Source: DASPOF01 sp035626155 (GTDB taxonomy: Bacteria; Desulfobacterota; Binatia; Binatales; Binataceae). Taken from it: 41,657 bases of DNA. Under the pieces are notes generated by a model. The model was not told the origin of the DNA. It searched no databases and saw nothing but the letters and a program-made list of their open reading frames with translations. This document shows positions 16,204-24,960 of this stretch, in pieces. Every line of letters begins with the position of its first letter. Position 1 is the stretch's first letter. A program made the translations under genes and the position numbers. The stretch covers positions 1 to 41,657 of the forward strand of contig DASPOF010000053.1 in NCBI GenBank assembly GCA_035626155.1, read 5' to 3'.

Positions 16204-17601
16204 ATGACGATCGAGCAGGCGATTTCGAATGAGAGCTGGATCGGCGCATTCGTCCGTACGCGCACGCTGACGGAGTATCCGCACGGCGCCAAGCGATGGG
16301 GCCTGCTGGTGCTGACCATGCTCGCCAGCGTGCTGGTGAGCTACGAGTTCCATCTTGCGCCGGTGCTCCCGCTGATGCTGCCGTACCTGCACCTGAGCAA
16401 GATCGAATACGGATTTTTCTTAAGCTTCGGCGTGCCGGTCGGCGCGATCGCAGCCATTTACGGCGGTCCGTTGGCCGACCGCTACGGGCGCGTCGTGGTG
16501 ATCGACAGTTGTCTCGCCATCCTGATCGTCCTGGTTTTCGCCAACCTGCTGATCACCAACATCCCGACGTTCCTGGTCGTGCGCTACTCGATGGGGATCA
16601 TCGGCGGCCTCATCGCGGGCGCGATTGCCGCGCTGGTGCGCGACATGTCGCCCCGGGTCAGCCGCGCGCTTGCCTTCGGGCTTTTCACCGTCGGGCCGGT
16701 CGGGTCGAACTGGCTGGTGAACTTCGTCGCGGGCAAGACGCTGCCGATCTACCACACCTGGCAATCGCAGTTCTGGATCATGGGTTTCCTGTCGATCGTG
16801 ATCATCATCCCAATCCTGCTGTGGCTGAGCGACCTGAGCCCGGAGCTTAGAATGCAGGTGTTCCGCAGCGAGATGGCCGAGCGCGAGGCGCAGGGCAAGA
16901 AGCAACCGGCGCCGGAGGACCTGCCATCGGGCGTGCGCGATGCGTACGGGCGGCTGCTCCGCCACACCGAGGTGTGGCTGCTGTCGGTCGGGGTGATGTG
17001 CTTCCTGATGCTGTATACGCTGGTCACTATGCTGGGCCCCCTGATGTTCTCCGAGGCATTTCACTACAGTCCCGGAGATGCCGCGCGGCTGAACGCCAAC
17101 TTCTGGCTGGCGAATGCGGGCGCGCTGCTCTTCTTCGGCTGGGTTTCCGACCGGCTCCAAACCCGCAAGCCGCTCGCGATCATAGGCACGGTTGTGGGAG
17201 CAGCCGTTACAGTGTACTGGATTCCCTTCTTCGGCCAGACGCCTCCGGAGCGCACGCTTGCCTGGATCGCGACGGTGCTGGGAGCGTTTCTCGCGGCCGG
17301 CTATATCCCCTGGGCCGCGCAGTTCTCCGAGACTCTCGAGGACATCTCGCCCGCGCTTCAGGCGACCGGATGGGCCTTCTTCGGCCTGATCGGCCGGGTG
17401 TGGGGTGTGGTCGTGGCGCCGCTGTCACTGTACATCGTGTCGCGTTACGGCTGGGCAGTCTGGATCAAGGTGTGCGTCGGCGGCATGGTGTTCTATATCG
17501 TCGCGATGGCGCTCTCGCGCGGCCCGTTCTATAAGTTCGCGCACTCGACGGGGCAGGCGGCCGAGGAGGGAGCGGCGGAGATGACTTCGGCCGGCGGCTA
17601 G
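16204..17601 (+). CDS. MFS transporter (second of tandem pair)
   Basis: 465-aa paralogue of the preceding transporter, alignable end to end: RTLTEYP near the start, GGPLADRYGRVVVID (motif A), ALVRDMSPR, GKTLPIYHTWQSQ and AQFSETLEDISPALQATGWAF in both. Start at ATG 16204 follows GGGGGAAG; an in-frame ATG at 16177 lacks such a site. The two genes are 159 bp apart with no terminator seen, so they may be co-transcribed. Divergence is spread over the protein, so this is an old duplication and the two may handle different substrates. Confidence 0.9.
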   Translation: MTIEQAISNESWIGAFVRTRTLTEYPHGAKRWGLLVLTMLASVLVSYEFHLAPVLPLMLPYLHLSKIEYGFFLSFGVPVGAIAAIYGGPLADRYGRVVVIDSCLAILIVLVFANLLITNIPTFLVVRYSMGIIGGLIAGAIAALVRDMSPRVSRALAFGLFTVGPVGSNWLVNFVAGKTLPIYHTWQSQFWIMGFLSIVIIIPILLWLSDLSPELRMQVFRSEMAEREAQGKKQPAPEDLPSGVRDAYGRLLRHTEVWLLSVGVMCFLMLYTLVTMLGPLMFSEAFHYSPGDAARLNANFWLANAGALLFFGWVSDRLQTRKPLAIIGTVVGAAVTVYWIPFFGQTPPERTLAWIATVLGAFLAAGYIPWAAQFSETLEDISPALQATGWAFFGLIGRVWGVVVAPLSLYIVSRYGWAVWIKVCVGGMVFYIVAMALSRGPFYKFAHSTGQAAEEGAAEMTSAGG

Positions 17602-17618
17602 TGCGCCGTCCCGCAAGA

Positions 17619-19175
17619 CTAGGGGCGCATCGTGCGCGTTCGCTGACCGACCTGGGTCGGCACGATCTCATAGGCCTGGTGAACCCAGTCGACAAGAATC
17701 GGCCGGGTGTCGCGCGGGTCGATGATCTCCTCGATTCCGAACGCCTCGGCGGTTCGAATCGGGGAGCGGACCGCGTTGAATTTGTCTTCCAGTTCCTTGC
17801 GCAGCTTCTCCGGGTCTTTGGCGGCGGCCAAATCGCGCTTATACGCCGCCTCGATTCCGCCCTCGATGGGGAGCGATCCCCAGTCGCCTGACGGCCACGC
17901 GTAGCGCAGATTCAACCCGCTCGTGATGCCATGGCCGGCGCCGGCGACGCCGAATGCGCGCCGCACCATTATCGCCACCCACGGCGTGACGGTCTGGAAC
18001 ACCGCGAACAGCGCGCGGACGCCGCGCCGAATCGTGCCCGACCTCTCGGCCTCCTGCCCAATCAGAAAGCCCGGCTGATCGACGAAGTTCACGACGGGCA
18101 GGTGGAACGTGTCGCACATGTCCACGAACCGGACCATCTTGTCCGATGCGGGCCCGTCGAGCGAGCCGCCGATCTGGAACGGATCGTTCGCCATCACGCC
18201 GACCGGGTACCCATCGAGGCGCGCGAAGCCGGTTATCAGCGACGGCCCGAAGTAAGGTGCGATCTCGAAGAACGATCCGCGGTCGGTCACCAGTTCGAGG
18301 ATCCGGCGCGCATCGTAACCGTGGCGGCGATTGCGCGGGACGATGCTCAGCAGGTCCTCCTCGCGCCGATGCGGATCGTCGGTCGGCGTGATGCGCGGCG
18401 GAGTCTGCCAGACGCTCTGGGGCAGGTACGAGAGGAAGCGGCGGATTTGCTCGAACGCTTCGTCCTCGCTTTCGGCCTCGTTGTCGACCGCGCCGCTTTC
18501 ATGCGCGTGGATGTGGGAGCCGCCCAGCTCCTCCTTGTCCAGGTCCTCGCCGACCCCCCACTTCACCACCGGCGGTCCCGCGACGAAGAGCTGGCTGGTC
18601 CCGCGCACCATCACGGAAAAATGCGATGCCGCAACGCGCGCCGCGCCCAGACCGGCGACCGATCCCATGCATCCGGCAACCACCGGCACTTCCGACATCA
18701 GCGCGACCAGCACGTCGAATGCCGGATTAGCCGGCACGTACGTGCGCTTGAGCGTATCGAGCGAACGAACGCTCCCGCCGCCCCCAGTACCATCGACGAG
18801 CCTTACGATCGGGAGGTGCAATTCGTGCGCCAGGCGCTCCGCGTAGCCCTGCTTGCCGCCGATCGATGCGTCGGCGGCGCCGCCGCGAACCGTGAAGTCG
18901 TCGCCGCCGACAACCACGCGCCGCCCGTTGATCCGTCCGGTCCCGCCGACAAAGTTCGCCGGCCTCAACTCGACCAGCGTCTCGCCCTCGTACTTGGGCA
19001 CGCCCGCGATCGCGCCGTACTCGTGGAAGGAGCCGGGATCGAGCAGGCGCTCGATTCGCTCGCGGACGGTGAGCTTGCCGCCATCGTGCTGGCGCTTGAC
19101 GTTCTCTGCGCCGCCCATCTGCTTGGCGAGTTCGACGCGGCGGCGAATTTCATCGATTTCCGGTTGCCAGGACAT
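17619..19175 (-). CDS. Acyl-CoA carboxylase, carboxyltransferase (beta) subunit
   Basis: 518-aa PccB/AccD-type carboxyltransferase that moves the carboxyl group from biotin to an acyl-CoA (propionyl-, methylcrotonyl- or related). It carries both crotonase-like halves: the N-half with VVVGGDDFTVRGGAADASIGGK and RLVDGTGGGGSVRS, the C-half with VNFVDQPGFLIGQEAERSGT and MVRRAFGVAGAGHG. Full family length. GGGAGG lies 6 nt before the ATG. A matching small biotin carrier is encoded on the same strand at 14220-14432; no biotin carboxylase was seen. It ends 17 bp from the convergent MFS gene and is divergent from the DprE1-like gene. Acyl substrate cannot be decided by eye. Confidence 0.93.
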   Translation of the reverse strand: MSWQPEIDEIRRRVELAKQMGGAENVKRQHDGGKLTVRERIERLLDPGSFHEYGAIAGVPKYEGETLVELRPANFVGGTGRINGRRVVVGGDDFTVRGGAADASIGGKQGYAERLAHELHLPIVRLVDGTGGGGSVRSLDTLKRTYVPANPAFDVLVALMSEVPVVAGCMGSVAGLGAARVAASHFSVMVRGTSQLFVAGPPVVKWGVGEDLDKEELGGSHIHAHESGAVDNEAESEDEAFEQIRRFLSYLPQSVWQTPPRITPTDDPHRREEDLLSIVPRNRRHGYDARRILELVTDRGSFFEIAPYFGPSLITGFARLDGYPVGVMANDPFQIGGSLDGPASDKMVRFVDMCDTFHLPVVNFVDQPGFLIGQEAERSGTIRRGVRALFAVFQTVTPWVAIMVRRAFGVAGAGHGITSGLNLRYAWPSGDWGSLPIEGGIEAAYKRDLAAAKDPEKLRKELEDKFNAVRSPIRTAEAFGIEEIIDPRDTRPILVDWVHQAYEIVPTQVGQRTRTMRP

Positions 19176-19284
19176 AGCTTCCCTCCCGGGGGCATTTTTT
19201 CAATTTGGCGCGATCTGAAAATATGAAAATGTCCATCCCGTTTCTATCCCGCGGTCTTCCTGTTAGCTTAACTTTCGATCGGCG

Positions 19285-20706
19285 ATGAGCGCAGCATCCA
19301 CTTCGATCGCAGCCCCCAATCTCCGCCTCCCGGCCGCCGCGGCCGCGATTCCCAAGCCCAAGCGCGCGATGCTGACCGGATGGGGCCGCTATCCGAGCGC
19401 GCAGAGCGACCTCTACCGGCCGGAAAAAATCTCCGAGCTCAAGGCGGTGGTATCGAGCGACTCGACCTCGGTGCTCGCGCGCGGCGCCGGACGCGCATAT
19501 GGCGATGCGGCGCTGAATGCGGACAACCGCGTCGTGGACTTCGGCCGGCTCAACCGGATGCTCGCGTTCGACCCGGCGACGGGGGTTTTGCGCTGCGAGG
19601 CGGGCGTCACGATCGACGAAATTATCGACGTGTTCCTCCCGCGCGGATTTTTTCCGCCGGTCGTTCCCGGAACCCGATTCGTCACGATGGGCGGCGCGGT
19701 TGCGGCCGACGTCCACGGCAAGAACCATCATCGCGACTCATCGCTTGGAAGCCACGTAACGAGCTTCGACCTGATGCTCGCCTCGGGCGAGGTGCGGCGA
19801 TGCTCGCGCGAGGAGAACAGCGAACTTTTCTGGGCGACGCTCGGCGGGATGGGGCTTACGGGCGTAATCCTCGCAGTCGAGCTGAAGCTGCGCCAGATCG
19901 AGAGCGCATACATCGATGGCAAGCTCATCCGCGCCGCAGACATCGATGAAGCGATCGAGGCATTCGAGCGCACCGACAGCGAATTCGGACTGTCGGTCGC
20001 GTGGATTGATTGCATGAGCGGACGCGGTCCCCTCGGGCGGTCGGTGCTGACCGTGGGCAACTTCGCGTCGCGCGATACGCTCGCACCGGCGCTTGCGCAG
20101 GAGCCCTTCCAGGTTGCGCCGAAGTTCCGCGCAAGCGTCCCATTCAACCTGCCGGGGTTTGCATTGAGTTCGATAAGCGTGCGCGCCTTCAACGCGCTCT
20201 TCTATGCGATTCATCGCGATACCGGCCGCACCATCTTCGATTACCAGGGGTTTTTCTTCCCGCTCGACTCGATTCACGACTGGAACCGCATCTACGGCAA
20301 GCGCGGCTTCATCCAGTACCAGTGCGTGTGGCCGCTTGGCGAGAGCCGCGCGGGTCTAATCGAGGTGCTCGATGCGGTCGGCCGCAGCGGACGCGGATCA
20401 TTCCTCGCGGTGCTCAAGAAGTTCGGCGCGCAGGAGGGGATGCTCTCGTTTCCGATGCCGGGCTACACGCTCGCGCTCGATTTCCCGGTGAGCACGGGCC
20501 TCATCGAGCTCCTCGACCAACTCGATGAGATGGTGGTCAAGCGCGGCGGGCGCGTGTACCTGGCCAAGGACGCGCGGATGCGGCCGGAGATTTTTCGCGC
20601 GATGTATCCGCAGCTCGACAAGTGGCGAGCGGTCAAGGCCGACGCCGACGCGAATAACCGGTTTTCATCGAACCTCGGGCGGCGCCTCGAGATGCTCCCG
20701 GCGTAG
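19285..20706 (+). CDS. FAD-linked oxidoreductase, DprE1-like (decaprenylphosphoryl-ribose oxidase family)
   Basis: 473-aa VAO-type flavoprotein. It shows GWGRYPSA near residue 32, the FAD-binding run RGAGRAYGDAALN (66-78), VPGTRFVTMGGAVAADVHGK (128-147) followed by NHH, and ATLGGMGLTGVIL, the pattern of DprE1. DprE1 oxidises the 2'-OH of polyprenylphosphoryl ribose, which DprE2 then reduces to the arabinose form. The Cys387 of Mycobacterium tuberculosis DprE1 (GWNICVDFP), target of benzothiazinones, corresponds to Ala397 here (GYTLALDFP). A DprE2-like gene follows after 7 bp, which strengthens the call. The protein could act on another polyprenyl-linked or free sugar. Confidence 0.85.
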   Translation: MSAASTSIAAPNLRLPAAAAAIPKPKRAMLTGWGRYPSAQSDLYRPEKISELKAVVSSDSTSVLARGAGRAYGDAALNADNRVVDFGRLNRMLAFDPATGVLRCEAGVTIDEIIDVFLPRGFFPPVVPGTRFVTMGGAVAADVHGKNHHRDSSLGSHVTSFDLMLASGEVRRCSREENSELFWATLGGMGLTGVILAVELKLRQIESAYIDGKLIRAADIDEAIEAFERTDSEFGLSVAWIDCMSGRGPLGRSVLTVGNFASRDTLAPALAQEPFQVAPKFRASVPFNLPGFALSSISVRAFNALFYAIHRDTGRTIFDYQGFFFPLDSIHDWNRIYGKRGFIQYQCVWPLGESRAGLIEVLDAVGRSGRGSFLAVLKKFGAQEGMLSFPMPGYTLALDFPVSTGLIELLDQLDEMVVKRGGRVYLAKDARMRPEIFRAMYPQLDKWRAVKADADANNRFSSNLGRRLEMLPA

Positions 20707-20713
20707 TGTCGCG

Positions 20714-21451
20714 ATGTCGAAAGTGCTGATCCTTGGAGCGACCAGTCCGATCGCGCGATCGATCGCGGCCCGGTTCGGCGAAAACGGAGCGCAGCTTTAT
20801 CTTGCGGCGCGCGATCTGGCGGAGGCCGACCGTATCGCGGCAGACGTGGCGGTGCGCACGGGAGCGCGATCGGTCGCGGGCGCATTCGATGCGGCCGATT
20901 TCGCATCGCACCCCGATTTCATCCGCCGCGCAATCGAGGCGCTCGGCGGCCTCGACGGCATCGTGGTCGCCTTCGGCACGCTCGGCGATGAAGCCGCGGC
21001 GCAGACGGAACCGGGGGCGGCGCTCGCCACGCTCGACCAGAACTTTACCGGCGCAGTGTCGTTGATCACGCTCGCGGCGCGCCACCTCGAAACGCAAGGC
21101 TCGGGCTTCATCATCGTGATTGGCTCGGTCGCCGGCGATCGCGGCCGCGCGCGAAACTATGTTTACGGCGCCGCCAAGGGCGCGCTCGCCATCTTCGCCC
21201 AGGGACTGAGAGGCCGGCTTGCGAGCGCGGGCGTTCACGTGATGACTGTGATACTGGGAACGGTCGATACGCGGATGACCTGGGGACGCGAGGGAGCGCT
21301 GCTGACCGTCCCGCCGGACGATGCCGCAAATCGAATCTACGCCGCCTGGCGGCGACGAGCGGAGGTCGTGTACGTGCCGTGGTTCTGGCGGCCGATCATG
21401 GGAGCCTTGAAGCTCATCCCCGAGCGATTTTTCAAGCGCTTGAGCTTCTAG
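20714..21451 (+). CDS. Short-chain dehydrogenase, DprE2-like
   Basis: 245-aa SDR. Nucleotide-binding motif LGATSPIAR at the N-terminus, catalytic Ser in VIGSVAGDRG and the Tyr/Lys pair in YVYGAAKGALA are all present; the C-terminus carries a hydrophobic/basic tail (YVPWFWRPIMGALKLIPERF) like DprE2 and suited to membrane-linked polyprenyl substrates. Start ATG 20714 lies 7 bp after the DprE1-like stop, so the two are surely co-expressed and probably carry out a two-step epimerisation. The TAG stop (21449-21451) lies in the CTAG at the left end of the MITE-like element at 21448, so the original C-terminus may have been altered by that insertion. Confidence 0.87.
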   Translation: MSKVLILGATSPIARSIAARFGENGAQLYLAARDLAEADRIAADVAVRTGARSVAGAFDAADFASHPDFIRRAIEALGGLDGIVVAFGTLGDEAAAQTEPGAALATLDQNFTGAVSLITLAARHLETQGSGFIIVIGSVAGDRGRARNYVYGAAKGALAIFAQGLRGRLASAGVHVMTVILGTVDTRMTWGREGALLTVPPDDAANRIYAAWRRRAEVVYVPWFWRPIMGALKLIPERFFKRLSF

Positions 21452-21657
21452 TGTGGTGAGTCAGAAGTTCGTGGGAGAAGTTAAGCGTTCAGGGACCGCC
21501 ACTTCGAGCTCCGTTGCTGTCATTCCCGCGCGTCTGCCTTGTCCGGCGCGCGGGGAATCCCGCGACCCTTCGCGCGGCAGCCACGCGCGAGGGTGACAGA
21601 CTAGCAACGCCTTGCGTCTAATCATTTATGCGGCGAACTTCAAACTCACCACGCTAG
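21448..21657. mobile_element. 210-bp MITE-like element with about 24-bp terminal inverted repeats
   Basis: The ends are inverted repeats. The left end (21448-21471) reads CTAG, T, GTGGTGAGT, CA, GAAGTTCG; the right end (21634-21657), read on the other strand, gives CTAG, C, GTGGTGAGT, TT, GAAGTTCG. That is 21 of 24 matches. Both ends sit in CTAG, consistent with the TA duplication and CTAG preference known for IS630/Tc1-type transposition. There is no transposase. Inside is a GC-rich palindromic part, with ATTCCCGCGCG near 21522 and CGCGCGGGGAAT downstream, and a larger imperfect pair, TTGCTGTCA and TGACAGACTAGCAA. It separates the DprE pair from the peptide cluster. Confidence 0.75.
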
Positions 21658-21743
21658 CTATGGTTGATGGCCGCAGGGGCGCGGCGATGGCAGGCGGCAG
21701 GCGCGAAGAAATCAGCCAGCCATAGTAATACGCGTGTACGGAT

Positions 21744-22934
21744 GTGAGCTCCGATTTCCACCCACCGCGCCGGCCCGAAGCAGAACTCATCCTCCGCTGC
21801 TGCGCCGCCTCCACCGACGGATCGCTCGCCGGCGCGGAAGATCTGATCACGCCTGATTTCGACTGGGCGTGGTTCGAGCGCGCCGCGCGATCGCATGGCG
21901 TGGTCCCGCTCGTCGCGCATCAGCTCGCATCGCTGGATGCGGGCTCGGGCGCGGGTCCGATGCTCACACGGCTCAAGACCGCCAGCGAGGCGAACGCGCT
22001 CAGAAATCTTTATCTCACTAAAACGCTGCTTGAGATTCTCGAGACTTTCCGGCACGAGGGAATTTCCACTTTAGCGCTCAAAGGACCCGTGCTGGCGACG
22101 GTCGCGTATGGAGACTCAAGCCTCAGATCGTTTTCCGACCTTGACATCATGGTGGAAAAGCGTGACATCCCCGCTGCCGCAAAGCTGCTCGAATCCCGGG
22201 GCTTTGAGCCGCAATCGTACGATCCCGGCGCGTTCGCATCGGACTTCTTCGTCGCAAATGAGGCCGAGTTCCGCCGCGACGATGACGCCGTCAGCGTGGA
22301 CCTCCACTGGCGCCTGTTGCCGAGCTATTACCGGTTCGGCCCGGACGGCCGCGAGGTCTGGGAGCGGTCGGCGCCGGTCGAGCTGGAGGGCGTCGCGGTT
22401 CGCACGCTCGCATATGACGATCTCCTGCTGTACGTGTGCGTCCATGCATCGCGACACGGATGGCAAACTCTCGGCCAGGTTTGCGATATCGCCCAATTGA
22501 TTCGGCGGGCGGCCAATCTGGATTGGAACACGTTGCTCGCGCGGGCCGCCGCGACCGGATCGCTCCGCATGCTCCGAATCGGCTTGATTTTGGCGTGCGA
22601 CCTTCTCGGAGCACCCGCCCCGCCCGCAGTGATCGCATCCGCGCGCGCGGACCGACCGAGTGCGTCGGTCGCAGCCTCGGTCGGCGCGGCGATCGCCGGT
22701 CCATATGCGTTCGATTCGGCGGCGGTGCGTGAATTCGTCCTGGCGATGAGGGCGATCGAGGGCGTCGGCCGTAAGGCCCGTTACTTTGCGATTCACATGC
22801 TGGGGCCGACAATGGCGGACTGGGAATTCTGGCCACTGCCGCGCCCTCTCTTCGCCGGATACTACTTCCTGCGCCCGATCCGGATCGTGACCTCAACGTT
22901 CGAGAAGATTAGAAAGCGGCAGGCGGCCGGCTGA
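21744..22934 (+). CDS. Nucleotidyltransferase family protein (PF14907-like), peptide-cluster tailoring candidate
   Basis: 396-aa protein of the uncharacterised nucleotidyltransferase type (PF14907). The core reads LALKGPVLATVAYGD then SSLRSFSDLDIMVEK, with the metal-binding pair Asp132/Asp134; a further segment SVDLHWRLLPSYY is typical. It starts with GTG at 21744; I see no strong ribosome binding site. Members of this family occur next to HprK-like kinases in lasso-peptide clusters such as that of pseudomycoidin, where the partner was linked to sugar addition on a phosphorylated C-terminal serine. Here an HprK-like gene and a Ser-ending peptide lie downstream, so a similar role is proposed (inference). 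About 165 bp separate it from the next gene. Confidence 0.85.
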   Translation: MSSDFHPPRRPEAELILRCCAASTDGSLAGAEDLITPDFDWAWFERAARSHGVVPLVAHQLASLDAGSGAGPMLTRLKTASEANALRNLYLTKTLLEILETFRHEGISTLALKGPVLATVAYGDSSLRSFSDLDIMVEKRDIPAAAKLLESRGFEPQSYDPGAFASDFFVANEAEFRRDDDAVSVDLHWRLLPSYYRFGPDGREVWERSAPVELEGVAVRTLAYDDLLLYVCVHASRHGWQTLGQVCDIAQLIRRAANLDWNTLLARAAATGSLRMLRIGLILACDLLGAPAPPAVIASARADRPSASVAASVGAAIAGPYAFDSAAVREFVLAMRAIEGVGRKARYFAIHMLGPTMADWEFWPLPRPLFAGYYFLRPIRIVTSTFEKIRKRQAAG

Positions 22935-23099
22935 AGACCAACGGCAGGCTCGGGTGAGCATTCGGCTCATCTCGCTTATAGTGGCTTATGACTACCTGAG
23001 AGTCAGGATCACTCAACATTTTGTACTATTTGGAGGCTTGCTCGACGCTTGGGCAGCGTGGCAATATCCGCGACCGTGGACGGGGGACGGGGCCGAGCG

Positions 23100-24956
23100 A
23101 TGAGAATCCTTTCCAAGCTGATTTTGGCAATGATGGTCGTTGGGATGCTCACGCGGCCGGCCGGGGGCCAGGAATCGTCGCAAATGAATGACGTCCGCGA
23201 GGCGATCAACGGACTTGAGTCAGCCGCGCCGGCAGGATTTCAGGGTCTTCCGACCGACTGGACTCATAGCCACCTGGTTTTTTCGCAACCCTCGCCCGCA
23301 TCGCCAACCCGCGACAGCGTGCTGAAGGAGCCGCGCTACTGGATGCAGGCGATACGGCGCTTTGCGGCTGCTGTGGGCGACCCTGCCGATACCGCGAGGC
23401 CGGACGCACAAGTTCCTGTCAGCAATATCTCTCGTCGTGCGAGCAAAAAGAAACATCCGCTCAAACGCGATTGGGCATCGACCCTGGGCAATGGCGGAAC
23501 GGTCGGCGCGGATATATATCCCGCGAAGTTTTCATTCAATATCGCGAGCGCCAGTTGCGCCAACGATTACGTGGTGTTCAACACCAATCTCGCGGGATCG
23601 GCGACACAAGCAACTATCGTAGGCTACAACAACATCTACTCGGGCTGCGGTGGGACGGTCCCGGGTATCGATTGGGCGTACAACACGATCACAGGCAATG
23701 CTATCGCGACCTCGGTGGTTCTCTCCGGCGACGGTACGCAGATGGCCTTCGTGCAGACCGACGGCAGCGGCAACTCGAGCCTGGTCCTGCTCAGGCCGAA
23801 GCCGTCCGGCGGCGGAACGGTTTCCGCCCCGGTGACTCTTACAAGTACCGCTGCCGCCAGTTATCGCACCTGTACCGCGCCGTGCATGACCAGCCTGTCC
23901 ATCGCGAACACCGACAACCTATCGGCGCCGTTCTACGATTACACAAACGACGTAATTTACGTGGGCGACAGCGCTGGCCTGCTTCACAAGTACCAGAACA
24001 TTTTCCTCAGCGGCACGCCCGGGGAGGCAGGCGGCGCGTGGCCGGTCACGGTAGATGGGGCCGGATATGTACTGACGAGCCCGGTGTTCGACTCAACCTC
24101 GGGAAAAATCTTTGTTGGCGATTCGGACGGGGTCTTAAGCTCGATCGTCGCCTCAACTCCCGCAACCCAGGTCAACTCGGCTCGTACCGGCCATGGTTCG
24201 GGAATCATCGACGGCCCGCTCGTCGATTCCTCTGCGGGGATGATCTATGTCTTCGTCTCGAGAGATGAGAACAGCGCCAACGGCTGCAGCCGCAACAACC
24301 CCTGTTCCGGCGTTTACCAATTCCCCGTCAGTTTCGCCAATGGCAGCACGGGTACTGCGGATGCGCTTGTCGGAACAGGCACCACCGCTGGTAATAACCC
24401 GCCGCTTTACGACGGAACCTTCGACAACAAGTATCTGACCTCGACCAGCACCAGTCCCACCGGCAACCTCTACGTATGCGGAAATGCCGGCGGCAATCCC
24501 ATCCTGTATAAGATTGCCATCAGCGCCAACGCCGCCGGCACAGTAACGACCGGTCCAACTCTGACGACCGCCGCGACGGCGTGCTCACCGGTCACCGAAC
24601 TTTGTAATCCCGGCACCGGAACCTGCGCCAATACCCCTACCGGGAACGCCGTGGATTGGATTTTTCTGAGCGTGCAATCCGACGCCAACACCAGCCGGGC
24701 ATCGTCATGCACGAGCGCTTCCAGCGGTTGCGTCATGGGGTTTAATGTCACCAGCGGGTCGATAAGTACCACCACAAACGCTTCTTCCGATGCGAATGAA
24801 GCCGGCGGAACGAGCGGGATCATAATCGACAATACGGTCGGCTCGGGCACTCTCGCCGGGGCATCGCAGGTCTATTTCTCAACGCTCGCGAACTCGACCG
24901 GTACCTGCGGCACCAACGTGGGATGCGCCGTGCAGGCCTCGCAGAGCGGTCTATAG
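23100..24956 (+). CDS. Secreted Cys-, Ser/Thr/Gly-rich protein of unknown function
   Basis: 618-aa protein with a clear signal peptide, MRILSKLILAMMVVGMLT, and likely cleavage after AGG near residue 24. A basic stretch RRASKKKHPLKRDW precedes a beta-rich region with repeated strands such as DVIYVGDSAGLLHKY, GKIFVGDSDGVLSS and GMIYVFVS, suggesting a PQQ- or WD-like propeller; about 16 cysteines may form disulfides outside the cytoplasm. A segment PAKFSFNIASASCANDYVVF resembles secreted proteins I associate with Acidobacteria-like genomes (recollection only). ATG 23100 was preferred to an in-frame TTG at 23049 because it gives a normal signal peptide. It ends only 4 nt before the 55-aa peptide gene, so the two are coupled; it may be a partner, carrier or receptor for the mature peptide. 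Confidence 0.8.
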   Translation: MRILSKLILAMMVVGMLTRPAGGQESSQMNDVREAINGLESAAPAGFQGLPTDWTHSHLVFSQPSPASPTRDSVLKEPRYWMQAIRRFAAAVGDPADTARPDAQVPVSNISRRASKKKHPLKRDWASTLGNGGTVGADIYPAKFSFNIASASCANDYVVFNTNLAGSATQATIVGYNNIYSGCGGTVPGIDWAYNTITGNAIATSVVLSGDGTQMAFVQTDGSGNSSLVLLRPKPSGGGTVSAPVTLTSTAAASYRTCTAPCMTSLSIANTDNLSAPFYDYTNDVIYVGDSAGLLHKYQNIFLSGTPGEAGGAWPVTVDGAGYVLTSPVFDSTSGKIFVGDSDGVLSSIVASTPATQVNSARTGHGSGIIDGPLVDSSAGMIYVFVSRDENSANGCSRNNPCSGVYQFPVSFANGSTGTADALVGTGTTAGNNPPLYDGTFDNKYLTSTSTSPTGNLYVCGNAGGNPILYKIAISANAAGTVTTGPTLTTAATACSPVTELCNPGTGTCANTPTGNAVDWIFLSVQSDANTSRASSCTSASSGCVMGFNVTSGSISTTTNASSDANEAGGTSGIIIDNTVGSGTLAGASQVYFSTLANSTGTCGTNVGCAVQASQSGL

Positions 24957-24960
24957 TCAT

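Noticed and set aside
17931..19226. 431-codon plus-strand frame opposite the carboxyltransferase, and a similar long frame at 27638-28954 opposite korB
   Set aside because: Both are shadows of strongly conserved enzymes; no ribosome binding site or family resemblance.
21658..21725. CTATGG / CCATAG inverted arms just before the nucleotidyltransferase gene
   Set aside because: Arms are short, the loop is long and pairing beyond six bases is interrupted; not reported as a separate element.
23038..23103. Short TTG-initiated leader frame overlapping the secreted protein start
   Set aside because: The GGAGG is only 1 nt from the TTG and the peptide has no distinctive feature; chance overlap is likely.
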